A stretch of DNA of 37,791 nucleotides from Chitinophaga pinensis. Lineage in GTDB: Bacteria > Bacteroidota > Bacteroidia > Chitinophagales > Chitinophagaceae. The notes beneath the pieces are model-generated. The model ran no database searches, was not told the DNA's origin, and saw only the letters and a list, made by a program, of their open reading frames with translations. The stretch lies in assembly GCA_945870985.1 (NCBI GenBank), contig CAMBUH010000003.1, forward strand, positions 1 to 37,791. Direction: 5' to 3'. Of this stretch, positions 19,196-28,478 are shown one piece after another. Within the stretch, counting starts at the first letter, position 1. Each line of letters starts with the position of its first letter. Both the position numbers and the translations under genes were made by a program.

Positions 19196-20380
19196 ATGTT
19201 GTTATCTGTAATCATCGTTCATTATCGGGTTCCGTTGTATTTAGCGCAATGCCTATATTCTCTAGAAGTGGCGCTGGAAGGCAAGGAGGCAGAAATTATC
19301 GTGGTTGATAACGATTCCCAACCCAAGTATACTATTCCGCTAATAAATCGCTTTACAAAGGTTCGCTGGATTATTCCCGGCGAAAATGTTGGCTTTGCCG
19401 CAGCCTGTAATCTTGGATGGAAGCAGTCTTCCGGACAATATATTTTATTTCTGAATCCTGATACCCTGATTACAGCCCAAGCAATCGATTCCTGCCTTGG
19501 TCAGTTGATTAAAAAAAATACAGTGGGGGCTGTAGGGTGTAGGATGGTGAATGGATTAGGATATTTTTTACCGGAAAGTAAGCGAAGCCTTCCTTCCCTG
19601 TTTTCTGCTGGATGTAAGATGACTGGTTTGTCTGCCCTATTCCCTCGTTCGGCAATATTTAATAAATATGCCATGGGCAATGTTGATTCGAAAGATTCAT
19701 GTGCGGTGGAAGTATTAACAGGTGCGTATTTATTGGTTCCCCGGAAAGTGTTGGAAGAAGTAGATGGATTTGATGAGGCATTTTTCTTATACGGGGAAGA
19801 TGTAGACTTCTGTAGAAGAATTGGTGTTGCCGGATATACCTGTTGGTACGAAGGCGGCACGTCGGTGATACATTTTAAAGGCGCCAGCTCTCGCCACAGG
19901 GGGAGGCACTATTTTAATCATTTCTATAGAGCGATGATGGTATACTGTAATAAGAAGTATCCTTTTCCTATAAAAAACATCTTACAGGCGGTTATATTCA
20001 TCCGCCAACAACTTCATTGGGGTTGGAGTGTTTTGCGCCATGCGATATTCCCCCAAAAATCTTTTCAGCAGGATACTTATCGCTTTTTGCTGGTAAGCAT
20101 AGGAGGGGAAAGCGAGCAATTGATTCAGCTACTCAGGGAAAGCAACCATTTGCATTTTCTTGTTAAGGAAATCAGCTGGTTTACTTGGATCTCCGACCCG
20201 AAAGTTATCAAAGAACAACTCCAGCCATTCATTGTGGTTTTTAGTATTGGCCAATTGAGTTTGGAGGAGGTGGTAATTTGGCGAGCGCAAAATCCAGACG
20301 ACCAGCCTTGTTTTTACTGGCATGTGAAAAGTGATGGGCTGGTAGGCCCAGAAAACGCTCTTTCCTTGCGGGTCGAATAA
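19196..20380 (+). CDS. Family 2 glycosyltransferase (rhamnosyltransferase-like) with extra C-terminal domain
   Basis: SVIIVHYRVPLYLAQCLYSLE, IIVVDNDS, GFAAACNLGWKQSSGQYILFLNPDT, YGEDVDFCRRI. Confidence 0.92.
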   Translation: MLLSVIIVHYRVPLYLAQCLYSLEVALEGKEAEIIVVDNDSQPKYTIPLINRFTKVRWIIPGENVGFAAACNLGWKQSSGQYILFLNPDTLITAQAIDSCLGQLIKKNTVGAVGCRMVNGLGYFLPESKRSLPSLFSAGCKMTGLSALFPRSAIFNKYAMGNVDSKDSCAVEVLTGAYLLVPRKVLEEVDGFDEAFFLYGEDVDFCRRIGVAGYTCWYEGGTSVIHFKGASSRHRGRHYFNHFYRAMMVYCNKKYPFPIKNILQAVIFIRQQLHWGWSVLRHAIFPQKSFQQDTYRFLLVSIGGESEQLIQLLRESNHLHFLVKEISWFTWISDPKVIKEQLQPFIVVFSIGQLSLEEVVIWRAQNPDDQPCFYWHVKSDGLVGPENALSLRVE

Positions 20381-20414
20381 CCAATGCCTCAGCTGATATG
20401 TGAAATCTATTTAG

Positions 20415-20422
20415 TAACTTTG
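20415..20422 (+). promoter_or_regulatory. Bacteroidota -7 box (TAACTTTG) of GH3-family gene
   Basis: TAnnTTTG match 16 nt before ATG 20439. Confidence 0.45.
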
Positions 20423-20438
20423 CGTAAAGTGCTTGCCG

Positions 20439-21956
20439 ATGCCTCTTATCACTTTGCAACTTCCTAATTCGATTCTAAAAGCACTACGTCTTCCCCAAAA
20501 TAATCCCCGTAGTCAACAACTTCGGATATTAAAAAAATTATTGAAAAAGGCGAGATTTACCGAGTTTGGACAGCAATACCGCTTCGATGAAATTTTACTG
20601 AGTAAGCATGTTGGAAAAAGATTTCAGGAACAGGTGCCCGTTTCTAATTATGATAGTATTTACAAAGCGTGGTGGCATAAAACCATGGCCGGTTCGCCCA
20701 ACGTATGCTGGCCGGGAAAAATTCGATATTATGCGCTCAGTAGTGGCACCAGTGAGGCCGCTAGTAAGTTCCTGCCTATAACAACTGATTTGCTGCGCGG
20801 GAATAAAATTGCAATGATTAAGCAGATGTTAAGCTTGCGCACGTATGAAGATATTCCGTTGGCAACCGTTGGAAAAGGCTGGCTGGCATTAGGTGGGAGC
20901 ACCGATTTACAAAAAGGAGCAGGTTATCTGGCCGGTGATTTGAGCGGTATTACAATAAAGAGATCTCCTTTTTGGTTCCAGCCCTTCTATAAACCCGGTA
21001 AAAAAATTGCTCGAGAAAAAGACTGGAATAGAAAGCTGGAAGAAATAGTTGAAAAAGCACCTCAATGGGATATTGGGTTTTTAATAGGCGTACCTGCGTG
21101 GATTCAGATGTGCATGGAGATGGTAATTGCCCGTTATCAGCTGAAAAACATTCATGAAATCTGGCCCAACTTAGCCGTTTTTGTGCACGGGGGCGTTCAT
21201 TTTGAACCCTACAAAAAAGGATTTGAAAAATTACTCGGCAAGCCAATCACCTATATCGAAACCTATCTGGCTAGTGAAGGTTTTATTGCTTATCAGGATA
21301 GGCAATATGCCAAGGGCATGCGACTGGTTACGGGGGAACACCTTTTTTTGGAGTTCGTGCCTTTCAATGAAAAAAACTTTACAGCAAATGGCGATTTGGT
21401 TAACAGTCCGGAAGCCCTAATGATTCATGAAGTGGAAGAGGGGAAAGATTATGCACTGCTCATCAGTACTTCTGCCGGCGCTTGGCGGTATTTGATTGGA
21501 GATACCGTTCGTTTTGTTGACAAAGAAAATTGTGAAATCATTATAACCGGGCGCACAAAACATTTTTTAAGTTTGGTTGGGGAGCATTTGAGCGTGGATA
21601 ATATGAACCGGGCTATTCAGGTTGCAGCAGAAAGGCTCAATATCAGTATCCCAGAATTTACCGTAGCCGGAGAGCCCAGCGGGTCTTTTTTCGCACACCA
21701 CTGGTATGTTGCAACCAATGATTTGGTAGACCCGGTCGAGCTAGGAAAATTGATTGATGATACCTTGAAAGAGTTGAATGATGATTATGCAGTAGAAAGA
21801 AACGCTGCTTTGAAAGAAGTTAAGCTAGATGTGCTTTCGGAAAAAAGATTTCTCGATTTTATGCAATCGCAGGGAAAAGTAGGCGGACAACATAAGTTTC
21901 CCCGGGTATTAAAGGGCACTATGTTAGAAAAGTGGCAGGCATTTCTGGCTAAATAG
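20439..21956 (+). CDS. GH3 auxin-responsive-promoter family protein (acyl-adenylate/amide synthetase-like)
   Basis: YYALSSGTSEAASKFLPIT, IGVPAWIQMCMEM, ETYLASEGFIAYQ, LLISTSAGAWRYLIGDTVRF, ITGRTKHFLSLVGEHLS. ATG 20439 preferred over TTG 20433. Confidence 0.9.
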   Translation: MPLITLQLPNSILKALRLPQNNPRSQQLRILKKLLKKARFTEFGQQYRFDEILLSKHVGKRFQEQVPVSNYDSIYKAWWHKTMAGSPNVCWPGKIRYYALSSGTSEAASKFLPITTDLLRGNKIAMIKQMLSLRTYEDIPLATVGKGWLALGGSTDLQKGAGYLAGDLSGITIKRSPFWFQPFYKPGKKIAREKDWNRKLEEIVEKAPQWDIGFLIGVPAWIQMCMEMVIARYQLKNIHEIWPNLAVFVHGGVHFEPYKKGFEKLLGKPITYIETYLASEGFIAYQDRQYAKGMRLVTGEHLFLEFVPFNEKNFTANGDLVNSPEALMIHEVEEGKDYALLISTSAGAWRYLIGDTVRFVDKENCEIIITGRTKHFLSLVGEHLSVDNMNRAIQVAAERLNISIPEFTVAGEPSGSFFAHHWYVATNDLVDPVELGKLIDDTLKELNDDYAVERNAALKEVKLDVLSEKRFLDFMQSQGKVGGQHKFPRVLKGTMLEKWQAFLAK

Positions 21957-22005
21957 TCGTAGGCCCCACCGACCTAGTTGAGTATTAATTGTAAACAGAA
22001 CTGAT

Positions 22006-22662
22006 ATGCTGGCTCCAGTATTGAAAGGGTTATTGTTGGGGTTTTTTCTGGCCATTTCGGTGGGACCTGTAATCTTTTCTATCATAAAGCACAGCATCAG
22101 TCACGGAAAACTGGCCGGCTATATTCTGGTGGCAGGCATTTCTGTAAGCGATATACTTCTTTTACTGGTTTCGCACTTTTTCACGCAGTTATTTCATTCC
22201 CTCATGGCACACAAAACTGCCATTGCGATTTCGGGCAGTATATTTTTAATTGTGTTGGGACTGTACACGCTGTTTTTCAAAAAGATTGCCGTTTCTAATG
22301 AAAACAGTTTAATAGATAGGGAGTATAAAACGCATCATTACATTGGAATGTTTTTTTCGGGATTTTTAATCAACATTCTTAATCCCGCCGTATTTCTTTT
22401 TTGGTTTGCGTGGACGGCTGCCATTCATGCCGACGCCGAATCAACACCCAATCCTGCACAGTATCAGTTTATAGTTTTCGCCACATGCCTACTGTTTGTT
22501 TTACTAACCGATTTGATGAAAGTTTTTATGGCTGCGAAGCTTCGCAATCAACTTACCCCAAAAGTATTGAGAATCATCAATAAAATATCCGGTATAATTT
22601 TGATAGGGTTTGGGATTGCTCTTGTCGGAGGACTTCTCTTTTGGGGTAACCGCTCACATTAA
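22006..22662 (+). CDS. LysE family translocator (amino-acid exporter-like)
   Basis: GLLLGFFLAISVGPVIFSIIKHSISHG, NILNPAVFLFWF; six-TM pattern. Confidence 0.88.
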   Translation: MLAPVLKGLLLGFFLAISVGPVIFSIIKHSISHGKLAGYILVAGISVSDILLLLVSHFFTQLFHSLMAHKTAIAISGSIFLIVLGLYTLFFKKIAVSNENSLIDREYKTHHYIGMFFSGFLINILNPAVFLFWFAWTAAIHADAESTPNPAQYQFIVFATCLLFVLLTDLMKVFMAAKLRNQLTPKVLRIINKISGIILIGFGIALVGGLLFWGNRSH

Positions 22663-22676
22663 ATTCGGAATGCCGT

Positions 22677-23276
22677 ATGAGAATATTTTTATTGTTGCTG
22701 AGTTTTTTTATTCAGCTTGAGTTACCTGCTCAATCGGATTTGTTGGTGTTGAAAAAAAAGGAAATAACCTTGCAAAGCTGGTCCTCCGGCAGCTATATCA
22801 TCTTCCGCTTCACGAATCGCCAGTGGATTGAAGGATTTGTAAGAAAAGTACAGAACGACTCCATATGGATTAATCAGGTACAAATTAATCGGGTGTTTAA
22901 TAATTGGGGTTTTTATAGTTTCGACACAAGCCAATTGGGGATAATGAAATTTCATATAAAAGAAATCAGCGCAGTGCCCAAAAAAAATTTTTCAAATAAT
23001 ATTATTACCAATGGCAAGCTTTTTCAGGTGGGGTCTGGGGCTTTTATTTTTTTAAATGTATTTAATTCTGCTATTCGTAAAGAGCCTGTTTTTGCTTCTG
23101 ATAATTTACCCAGACTGGGGGTTGCCTCGGCTGTTTTTCTGTTGGGTACAATTTTGGCAAGATCCCATAACATGTATTGGGAAATGGGCAAAAGGTATCA
23201 GTTTAAAACAATACAATTGGGGGTAGATAGCAGCAGGCGGACTGCTACAGAAAAATCAAACCCCTCTTTACAATAA
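22677..23276 (+). CDS. Hypothetical secreted or envelope protein
   Basis: Signal peptide MRIFLLLLSFFIQLELPAQ. 199-aa ORF, 5-nt gap to mtgA. Family not recognised. Confidence 0.75.
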   Translation: MRIFLLLLSFFIQLELPAQSDLLVLKKKEITLQSWSSGSYIIFRFTNRQWIEGFVRKVQNDSIWINQVQINRVFNNWGFYSFDTSQLGIMKFHIKEISAVPKKNFSNNIITNGKLFQVGSGAFIFLNVFNSAIRKEPVFASDNLPRLGVASAVFLLGTILARSHNMYWEMGKRYQFKTIQLGVDSSRRTATEKSNPSLQ

Positions 23277-23281
23277 TCAGC

Positions 23282-24007
23282 ATGGCTTTACAAATAGCAA
23301 AAGGTTTGCGTACCCTCTATAGAATCACAAAGAAGGTTCTTTTGTATTCTTTTCTTTCTTCGTTTTTATATATTGTAGTTGGTCGTTTTCTGATGCCCCC
23401 CATAACCATTATGCAAATAACCAATTCCTGGGGTTATGGGTTCAAGCGAAATTATGTAAGCTGGGAAAAAATGGCCCCCTCTGTAAAATTAGCGGCGATT
23501 GCCAGCGAAGACCAGTCTTTTACCGATCACGGTGGCTTTGATTGGGATGCTGTTGAGCATAGTTTACGGCCAAGAAAAAAGGGCAAAAAATCGAAGATTC
23601 CCTTGGGCGGAGGCGCCAGCACCATTTCTCAGCAGGTTGCGAAAAATGTTTTCTTATTCAATGGTGTTGGTATATTTAGGTACGTGCGTAAGCTGCCCGA
23701 AATTTATTTTACTAAAATGATTGAATGGTGTTGGGGTAAAAAGCGAATACTAGAAGTGTACCTGAATGTGATTGAAATGGGTCCCGGTATTTTTGGTATT
23801 GAAGCAGCTGCGCAACATTATTTTGGTAAGCCGGCTTCCCGCTTATCCCGTGCAGAAGCTGCTATGATTATTGCTTGTCTTCCTAACCCGAAAAGATTTA
23901 CGGTTAAGCCTCAAAGTGCTCGTGTTGGATGGCGCTACCCACAAATTTTACGGGAAATGAGTAATATAGAAGATGATGAAGACGTTCGAATCCTCATCAG
24001 AAAATGA
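23282..24007 (+). CDS. mtgA: Monofunctional biosynthetic peptidoglycan transglycosylase
   Basis: ASEDQSFTDHGGFDWDAVE, GGASTISQQVAKNVFL, RILEVYLNVIEMGPGIFGIEAAAQHYFGKPASRLSRAEAAMI. Confidence 0.96.
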   Translation: MALQIAKGLRTLYRITKKVLLYSFLSSFLYIVVGRFLMPPITIMQITNSWGYGFKRNYVSWEKMAPSVKLAAIASEDQSFTDHGGFDWDAVEHSLRPRKKGKKSKIPLGGGASTISQQVAKNVFLFNGVGIFRYVRKLPEIYFTKMIEWCWGKKRILEVYLNVIEMGPGIFGIEAAAQHYFGKPASRLSRAEAAMIIACLPNPKRFTVKPQSARVGWRYPQILREMSNIEDDEDVRILIRK

Positions 24008-24010
24008 TTT

Positions 24011-24619
24011 TTATTTAATAACTCCGCCTGAAATAATTGATTTCACCGAATCAATTGCCTGTTGCAGCCTTTCCTCATGGCTGCCATTCACTATATGCCA
24101 AGGAGTCGATTGATGCACGAGCAAGTCCTTATAAAAATGAAAAAGCTCCACGCGGTTTTTGTCATCGGGATATTCTCTCAGTTCATCTTTCACCCAAGGC
24201 AAATCTGGGGAACACAATAGATAACCGTGGTATTGCCTTTTTGCAAGTTCATCTAAAACGAAAGGGTGACATTTTCCAAATACATACTCACACCACACTT
24301 TCATCACATACATATCGGTGTCAATAAACAGTAGTGGCGGATGCAGCGTGGTTATCAGGGAGGAAGCATTAATCCAACAACGCTCTTTTCCGGACCAGCT
24401 CCAGCTATTTTCTACCCGTCGGGCATATTCATCTTCCAGCGTCAGCTGTCCTTTGGCAATTTCCAGCAGTTGCTCAAACGTATAGGTGGTTCCATTACTA
24501 AGCAGATATTCTCTGGCAAATTCAGGGCACCAGTGGGTATGAAAATGTTGTGCCAGCTGTTCACACAACGTGCTTTTGCCGGTAGATTCGGGCCCAATAA
24601 GTACTATTTTTTTTACCAT
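24011..24619 (-). CDS. Standalone NadR C-terminal-like ATPase (probable nicotinamide riboside kinase)
   Basis: Walker A IGPESTGKSTL; PEFAREYL, FIDTDMYVMKVW; followed by pnuC. Confidence 0.85.
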   Translation of the reverse strand: MVKKIVLIGPESTGKSTLCEQLAQHFHTHWCPEFAREYLLSNGTTYTFEQLLEIAKGQLTLEDEYARRVENSWSWSGKERCWINASSLITTLHPPLLFIDTDMYVMKVWCEYVFGKCHPFVLDELAKRQYHGYLLCSPDLPWVKDELREYPDDKNRVELFHFYKDLLVHQSTPWHIVNGSHEERLQQAIDSVKSIISGGVIK

Positions 24620-24644
24620 ACGGAAAAACTACGTGTCAACCCTA

Positions 24645-25301
24645 TTACACAACGGGGTTTTGATCTAAATGTTGCATTCGCAGCTTCGCTTTTTTCTTCC
24701 AACTTATAAGTCCTGCCACAGCCAATAGCAGCAATATCATAAACTGAACACTAGTAAACATAAAACCCTTAACAAAATAAAGCGGAATGGATGCCAGGTT
24801 GGTGGCAATCCACCAATACCAGCTGGCCACTTTCTTTTTTGCCATACCCCACATGCCCGTATAAGCTGTTGCGGAAGCAAGTGCATCGGCCCAAGGGATG
24901 GCTTCGGGGGCAAAGGAGGCTTTAGCCCAAGTTAACCCCACAAAGAGAATTCCGTAGGAAATTCCAAAAAAAAGCAACTGAAATTGCCAATCTTTTGAAT
25001 CATTGCTAGTGATGTGCAATATCCGATCTCCAGATACTTGGTCTTTTCGGGTCCATAACCACCATCCATACAAACTCATAATCGTATAGTAAAGGTTTAC
25101 ACTGGCCTCCCCTAGCAAGTGCCCTTTTACACTGATATATATAAACAGGATGGTATTGATTAATCCGGTAGGATATACCCAAATACTTTCTTTTCTACTA
25201 AACCAAACACTGATAATGCCGCTGATAACAGCCACCATTTCAACGGCCCCTGTTTGTTGCAGACCGGCATAAAGTTCTTGATATAATTGCTGTAATGGCA
25301 A
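24645..25301 (-). CDS. pnuC: PnuC family nicotinamide riboside transporter
   Basis: VISGIISVWFSRKESIWVYPTGLINTILFIYI, YGWWLW, WYWWIATNLASIPLYFVKGF. Confidence 0.92.
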   Translation of the reverse strand: MPLQQLYQELYAGLQQTGAVEMVAVISGIISVWFSRKESIWVYPTGLINTILFIYISVKGHLLGEASVNLYYTIMSLYGWWLWTRKDQVSGDRILHITSNDSKDWQFQLLFFGISYGILFVGLTWAKASFAPEAIPWADALASATAYTGMWGMAKKKVASWYWWIATNLASIPLYFVKGFMFTSVQFMILLLLAVAGLISWKKKAKLRMQHLDQNPVV

Positions 25302-25326
25302 GGATGTGAAGATACTAATTCAATCG

Positions 25327-25338
25327 GGTTGTACAACC
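25327..25338. promoter_or_regulatory. Perfect 12-bp palindrome upstream of pnuC (candidate operator)
   Basis: GGTTGTACAACC, 25 nt upstream of the pnuC start. Confidence 0.4.
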
Positions 25339-25383
25339 TAGACTGTTTTAAAGTAAACAGATAAAGTGAGATGCAGCAGGTAA

Positions 25384-25980
25384 TTATTCGGCTTCTGCTA
25401 CTACTTCTTTAACTTCTGGAATCATTCGCTTCATCATTCCTTCAATACCCGCTTTAAGGGTTATCATGGAGGAGGGACAACCACTGCAGCTTCCCTGCAG
25501 CATCAGGTTTACCACACCATCTTCGTAGCTTTTAAATTGAATAGCACCACCATCCATTTCAACGGCAGGCTTCACATAATTTTCCAGCAATTCTTTTACG
25601 CGCTTTACAATATCGTCATCGTCTGCATGTACCGTGTTGCCAGTGGGCTGCATCTGTGCGAGCTCCTCTTCATTTACAACTATGCCCCCATTTTCTAGAT
25701 AATCCTTTAAAAATTGTTTGATTGCAGGAATAACATCCTGCCAATCTTCGGTTTCCGCCGTTTTGGTAAGCGTAACAAAGTTGCTCGCAATAAATACCCC
25801 TTTTACAAAGGGAAAGCCAAACAATTCTTTAGCTAACGGAGAAGGGGTGGCCAGACTCTCTTCTGCAAAATCAATGCTTTTTCCCGGATACAAAAGCTTG
25901 TTTGCCACAAACTTCATGGTTTCTGGGTTTGGCGTCATTTCAGTATAAATGCTGATAACAGGATTTCCGGTAGTAATCAT
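25384..25980 (-). CDS. NifU family Fe-S scaffold protein (Nfu_N + NifU C-terminal domains)
   Basis: IYTEMTPNPETMKFVANKLL, ELLENYVKPAVEMDGGAIQF, LQGSCSGCPSSMITLKAGIE (CxxC). ATG 25980 preferred. Confidence 0.93.
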   Translation of the reverse strand: MITTGNPVISIYTEMTPNPETMKFVANKLLYPGKSIDFAEESLATPSPLAKELFGFPFVKGVFIASNFVTLTKTAETEDWQDVIPAIKQFLKDYLENGGIVVNEEELAQMQPTGNTVHADDDDIVKRVKELLENYVKPAVEMDGGAIQFKSYEDGVVNLMLQGSCSGCPSSMITLKAGIEGMMKRMIPEVKEVVAEAE

Positions 25981-26001
25981 AGAAGGTAGCGTTGTGTAAT
26001 A

Positions 26002-26009
26002 CAAAGATA
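26002..26009 (-). promoter_or_regulatory. Bacteroidota -7 box (TATCTTTG) of NifU-domain gene
   Basis: CAAAGATA on plus strand, 21 nt before ATG 25980. Confidence 0.45.
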
Positions 26010-26106
26010 ACATTTCGGCAGCGCAAAGGGTTCAGTTCTGCCCCCGAAGGAGTTTCCGGCACTGCTTTTTTCGGATTTCGTAAATTAAAACCCCACAGCA
26101 CCCTGC

Positions 26107-28455
26107 TTAATCGGGAACAATGCGCAGCTTGGCATAATTCAGCATGATCTTCTTTTCGCCATTATTGGTGAAAACAATGGTTGCCACGGGATTATGTGCC
26201 GACCCCTCCATGCGGGTAACCATTCCAAATCCAAATTTTTGATGCTCAACCTGTTGGCCAACCTGTAATCCTGAAGTGTCGCTCGGAGCGAAGTCGGTCG
26301 ATGGCACATGTTCAACAACTTTGGGAGGAGCGGGCGGTAAGTATTCTGGAGTGGTTGGTCGGGAAGAGCCGGGGGAGTTTTTATTGCTGCGAACCGGAGC
26401 CGGTATATCGCTGTAGTCGCCCCAGGCCGATCCCCTTGAACGTCCAGCCGAACTCCCATTCCAACTGCCGTTATTTCGATTAGCTGATCCGGCATAGGAT
26501 TTGTCTAAATATTTTTCGGGAATCTCATCTAAAAATCGGCTGGGATCGTTCTGAACTAGCTGTCCATATCGATATCTCGTATTGGCATAACTCAGCCACA
26601 GCCTTTGTTTGGCACGGGTAACTGCCACATAAAATAACCGCCGCTCCTCCTCCAGCTCCTCTCGCGTATTAATGCTCATGGCACTGGGGAACAAAGTTTC
26701 TTCAATGCCCCCTACAAATACACCTGCAAATTCCAGCCCCTTAGCAGCATGGATCGTCATCAAACGAACCACATCAGTGTTTTCTTTGTCGTCATCTGCA
26801 TCCGTATGCAAGGTAACTTGCTGCAAGTAGGCCCCGAGCGATTTGTCGCCTAACTCGCCATCATCATTCGATGGACTCTCCGTCCATTCTTTTATGGAGT
26901 TCAGTAATTCCTGCACGTTGTTGTATCGGTCTAGTCCTTCGGCAGACTTATCATTGAATAATTCTTTCACCAGTTCGGTGTGCTTACCTACCTGCACCGA
27001 CACATCATAGGCGTTTTTGTTGGTGAGGATGCTCTGGAAATAACGGATCATGGTTACGAAGCCGCTCATGCTTTGCAGTGTGCCGGCTTTGAAACCGAAT
27101 TCTCCCGCACGGGCCATGATTTCGAATACGGGCAACTTGAATTCATTGGCAAGAATCACCATTTTCTCAACCGTAGTTTTGCCGATGCCGCGAATGGGAT
27201 AGTTTACAATCCGCTTCAGCGACTCTTCGTCAAGCGGATTTACGGTTACCCGCAGATAAGCCAGCAAGTCCTTGATTTCTTTGCGCTGGTAAAAACTAAC
27301 ACCGCCATATATGCGACAAGGAATTCCCATCCGGCGTAAATTTTCCTCAAAAGATCGGCTTTGTGCATTGGTTCGGTAAAGAATGGCAAAGTCGCTATTG
27401 CTGTAATGATTTCGTAATTTTTGTTCCTGAATCGTGTCGGCAACAAACTTGCCCTCATCGTTGTCTGTCATGGTGCGCACCAAGTGTATCAGCTCTCCTT
27501 CTATATTGTCGGTCCACAAATTCTTTGGAATCTGTCCAACATTCTTTTTAATCACTTCGTTGGCCACCTGTAGTATATGAGCACTACTGCGATAATTCTG
27601 TTCCAGTTTTATTAGGGTAACATCATCATAGTCTTTCTGAAACTGTAAAATGTTTTCAATGGTTGCGCCCCGGAAGCTGTAAATACTTTGTGCATCGTCT
27701 CCCACCACACAAATGTTTTCATGAACGGCAGCGAGCAGCTTGGCGATGCGATATTGTACAGGGTTGGTATCCTGGTACTCATCTATCAGCACATATTTGA
27801 ATTTATGCTGATACTTGTGCAATACATCGGGAAACCGTTGCAGCAGTTCATACATTTTCAACAGCAGATCATCAAAGTCCATCGCGCCGTTTTTGAAGCA
27901 TCGCTCGCAGTAGGCTGCGTATATTTTAGCGATTTCCGGTTTTTTTGCACGGGCATCTTCCTGTTGAATATAGCTGTCTTCCGCATAATCTTCTGGATAA
28001 ATCAGGGCGTTTTTAGCAGATGAAATGCGCGACCCTATAGCGGCGGGTTTGTATTCTTTTTCATCTAGCCCCAGCTCTTTGGTTACGGTTTTAATTACAG
28101 ACCTACTATCGTCGGTATCGTAAATAGTAAAGTTGGCGGGATATCCCAAGTGCCGAGCTTCTGCCCGTAAAATTCGAGCAAAAACACTATGGAAAGTGCC
28201 TATGTATAGGTTACGCGCTTCTGTATTACCAAGAATCCTTTCTATACGATCCTTCATTTCTGCCGCCGCTTTGTTGGTAAACGTGAGCGCCAAAATATTA
28301 AATGCATCTACTCCATTATATAGTAAGTGTGCAATGCGAGTAGTTAATACTTTCGTTTTTCCGCTGCCCGCACCGGCAATTATCATCAGCGGACCCGTCA
28401 TATGTAATACCGCCTCTTTTTGCTGTTCGTTCAACCCCGACAAATAGTTCAACAT
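26107..28455 (-). CDS. UvrD/PcrA-type superfamily 1 DNA helicase
   Basis: LNEQQKEAVLH, IIAGAGSGKTKVLTTRIAHLL, LTFTNKAAAEMKDRI, VLIDEYQDTNPVQY, GDDAQSIYSFRGA, LEQNYRSS, TIHAAKGLEFAGVFVGG, VAVTRAKQRLWLS. Confidence 0.97.
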   Translation of the reverse strand: MLNYLSGLNEQQKEAVLHMTGPLMIIAGAGSGKTKVLTTRIAHLLYNGVDAFNILALTFTNKAAAEMKDRIERILGNTEARNLYIGTFHSVFARILRAEARHLGYPANFTIYDTDDSRSVIKTVTKELGLDEKEYKPAAIGSRISSAKNALIYPEDYAEDSYIQQEDARAKKPEIAKIYAAYCERCFKNGAMDFDDLLLKMYELLQRFPDVLHKYQHKFKYVLIDEYQDTNPVQYRIAKLLAAVHENICVVGDDAQSIYSFRGATIENILQFQKDYDDVTLIKLEQNYRSSAHILQVANEVIKKNVGQIPKNLWTDNIEGELIHLVRTMTDNDEGKFVADTIQEQKLRNHYSNSDFAILYRTNAQSRSFEENLRRMGIPCRIYGGVSFYQRKEIKDLLAYLRVTVNPLDEESLKRIVNYPIRGIGKTTVEKMVILANEFKLPVFEIMARAGEFGFKAGTLQSMSGFVTMIRYFQSILTNKNAYDVSVQVGKHTELVKELFNDKSAEGLDRYNNVQELLNSIKEWTESPSNDDGELGDKSLGAYLQQVTLHTDADDDKENTDVVRLMTIHAAKGLEFAGVFVGGIEETLFPSAMSINTREELEEERRLFYVAVTRAKQRLWLSYANTRYRYGQLVQNDPSRFLDEIPEKYLDKSYAGSANRNNGSWNGSSAGRSRGSAWGDYSDIPAPVRSNKNSPGSSRPTTPEYLPPAPPKVVEHVPSTDFAPSDTSGLQVGQQVEHQKFGFGMVTRMEGSAHNPVATIVFTNNGEKKIMLNYAKLRIVPD

Positions 28456-28478
28456 GAGCGCAAGTTACAGGGTTGCCC

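Noticed and set aside
19501-19860. 119-aa antisense ORF in the GT2 gene (and similar antisense ORFs through the window)
   Set aside because: Shadow ORFs opposite well-supported CDSs with no recognisable domain or separate start signals.
20433-20438. TTG start of the GH3 ORF (20433) and TTG start of the serine hydrolase ORF (29798)
   Set aside because: ATG codons at 20439 and 29807 fit better; the latter begins a standard signal peptide.
25302-25383. TPP or other riboswitch upstream of pnuC (PnuT-type thiamine locus)
   Set aside because: No TPP riboswitch core (CUGAGA...) seen; the NadR-like kinase partner points to nicotinamide riboside instead.
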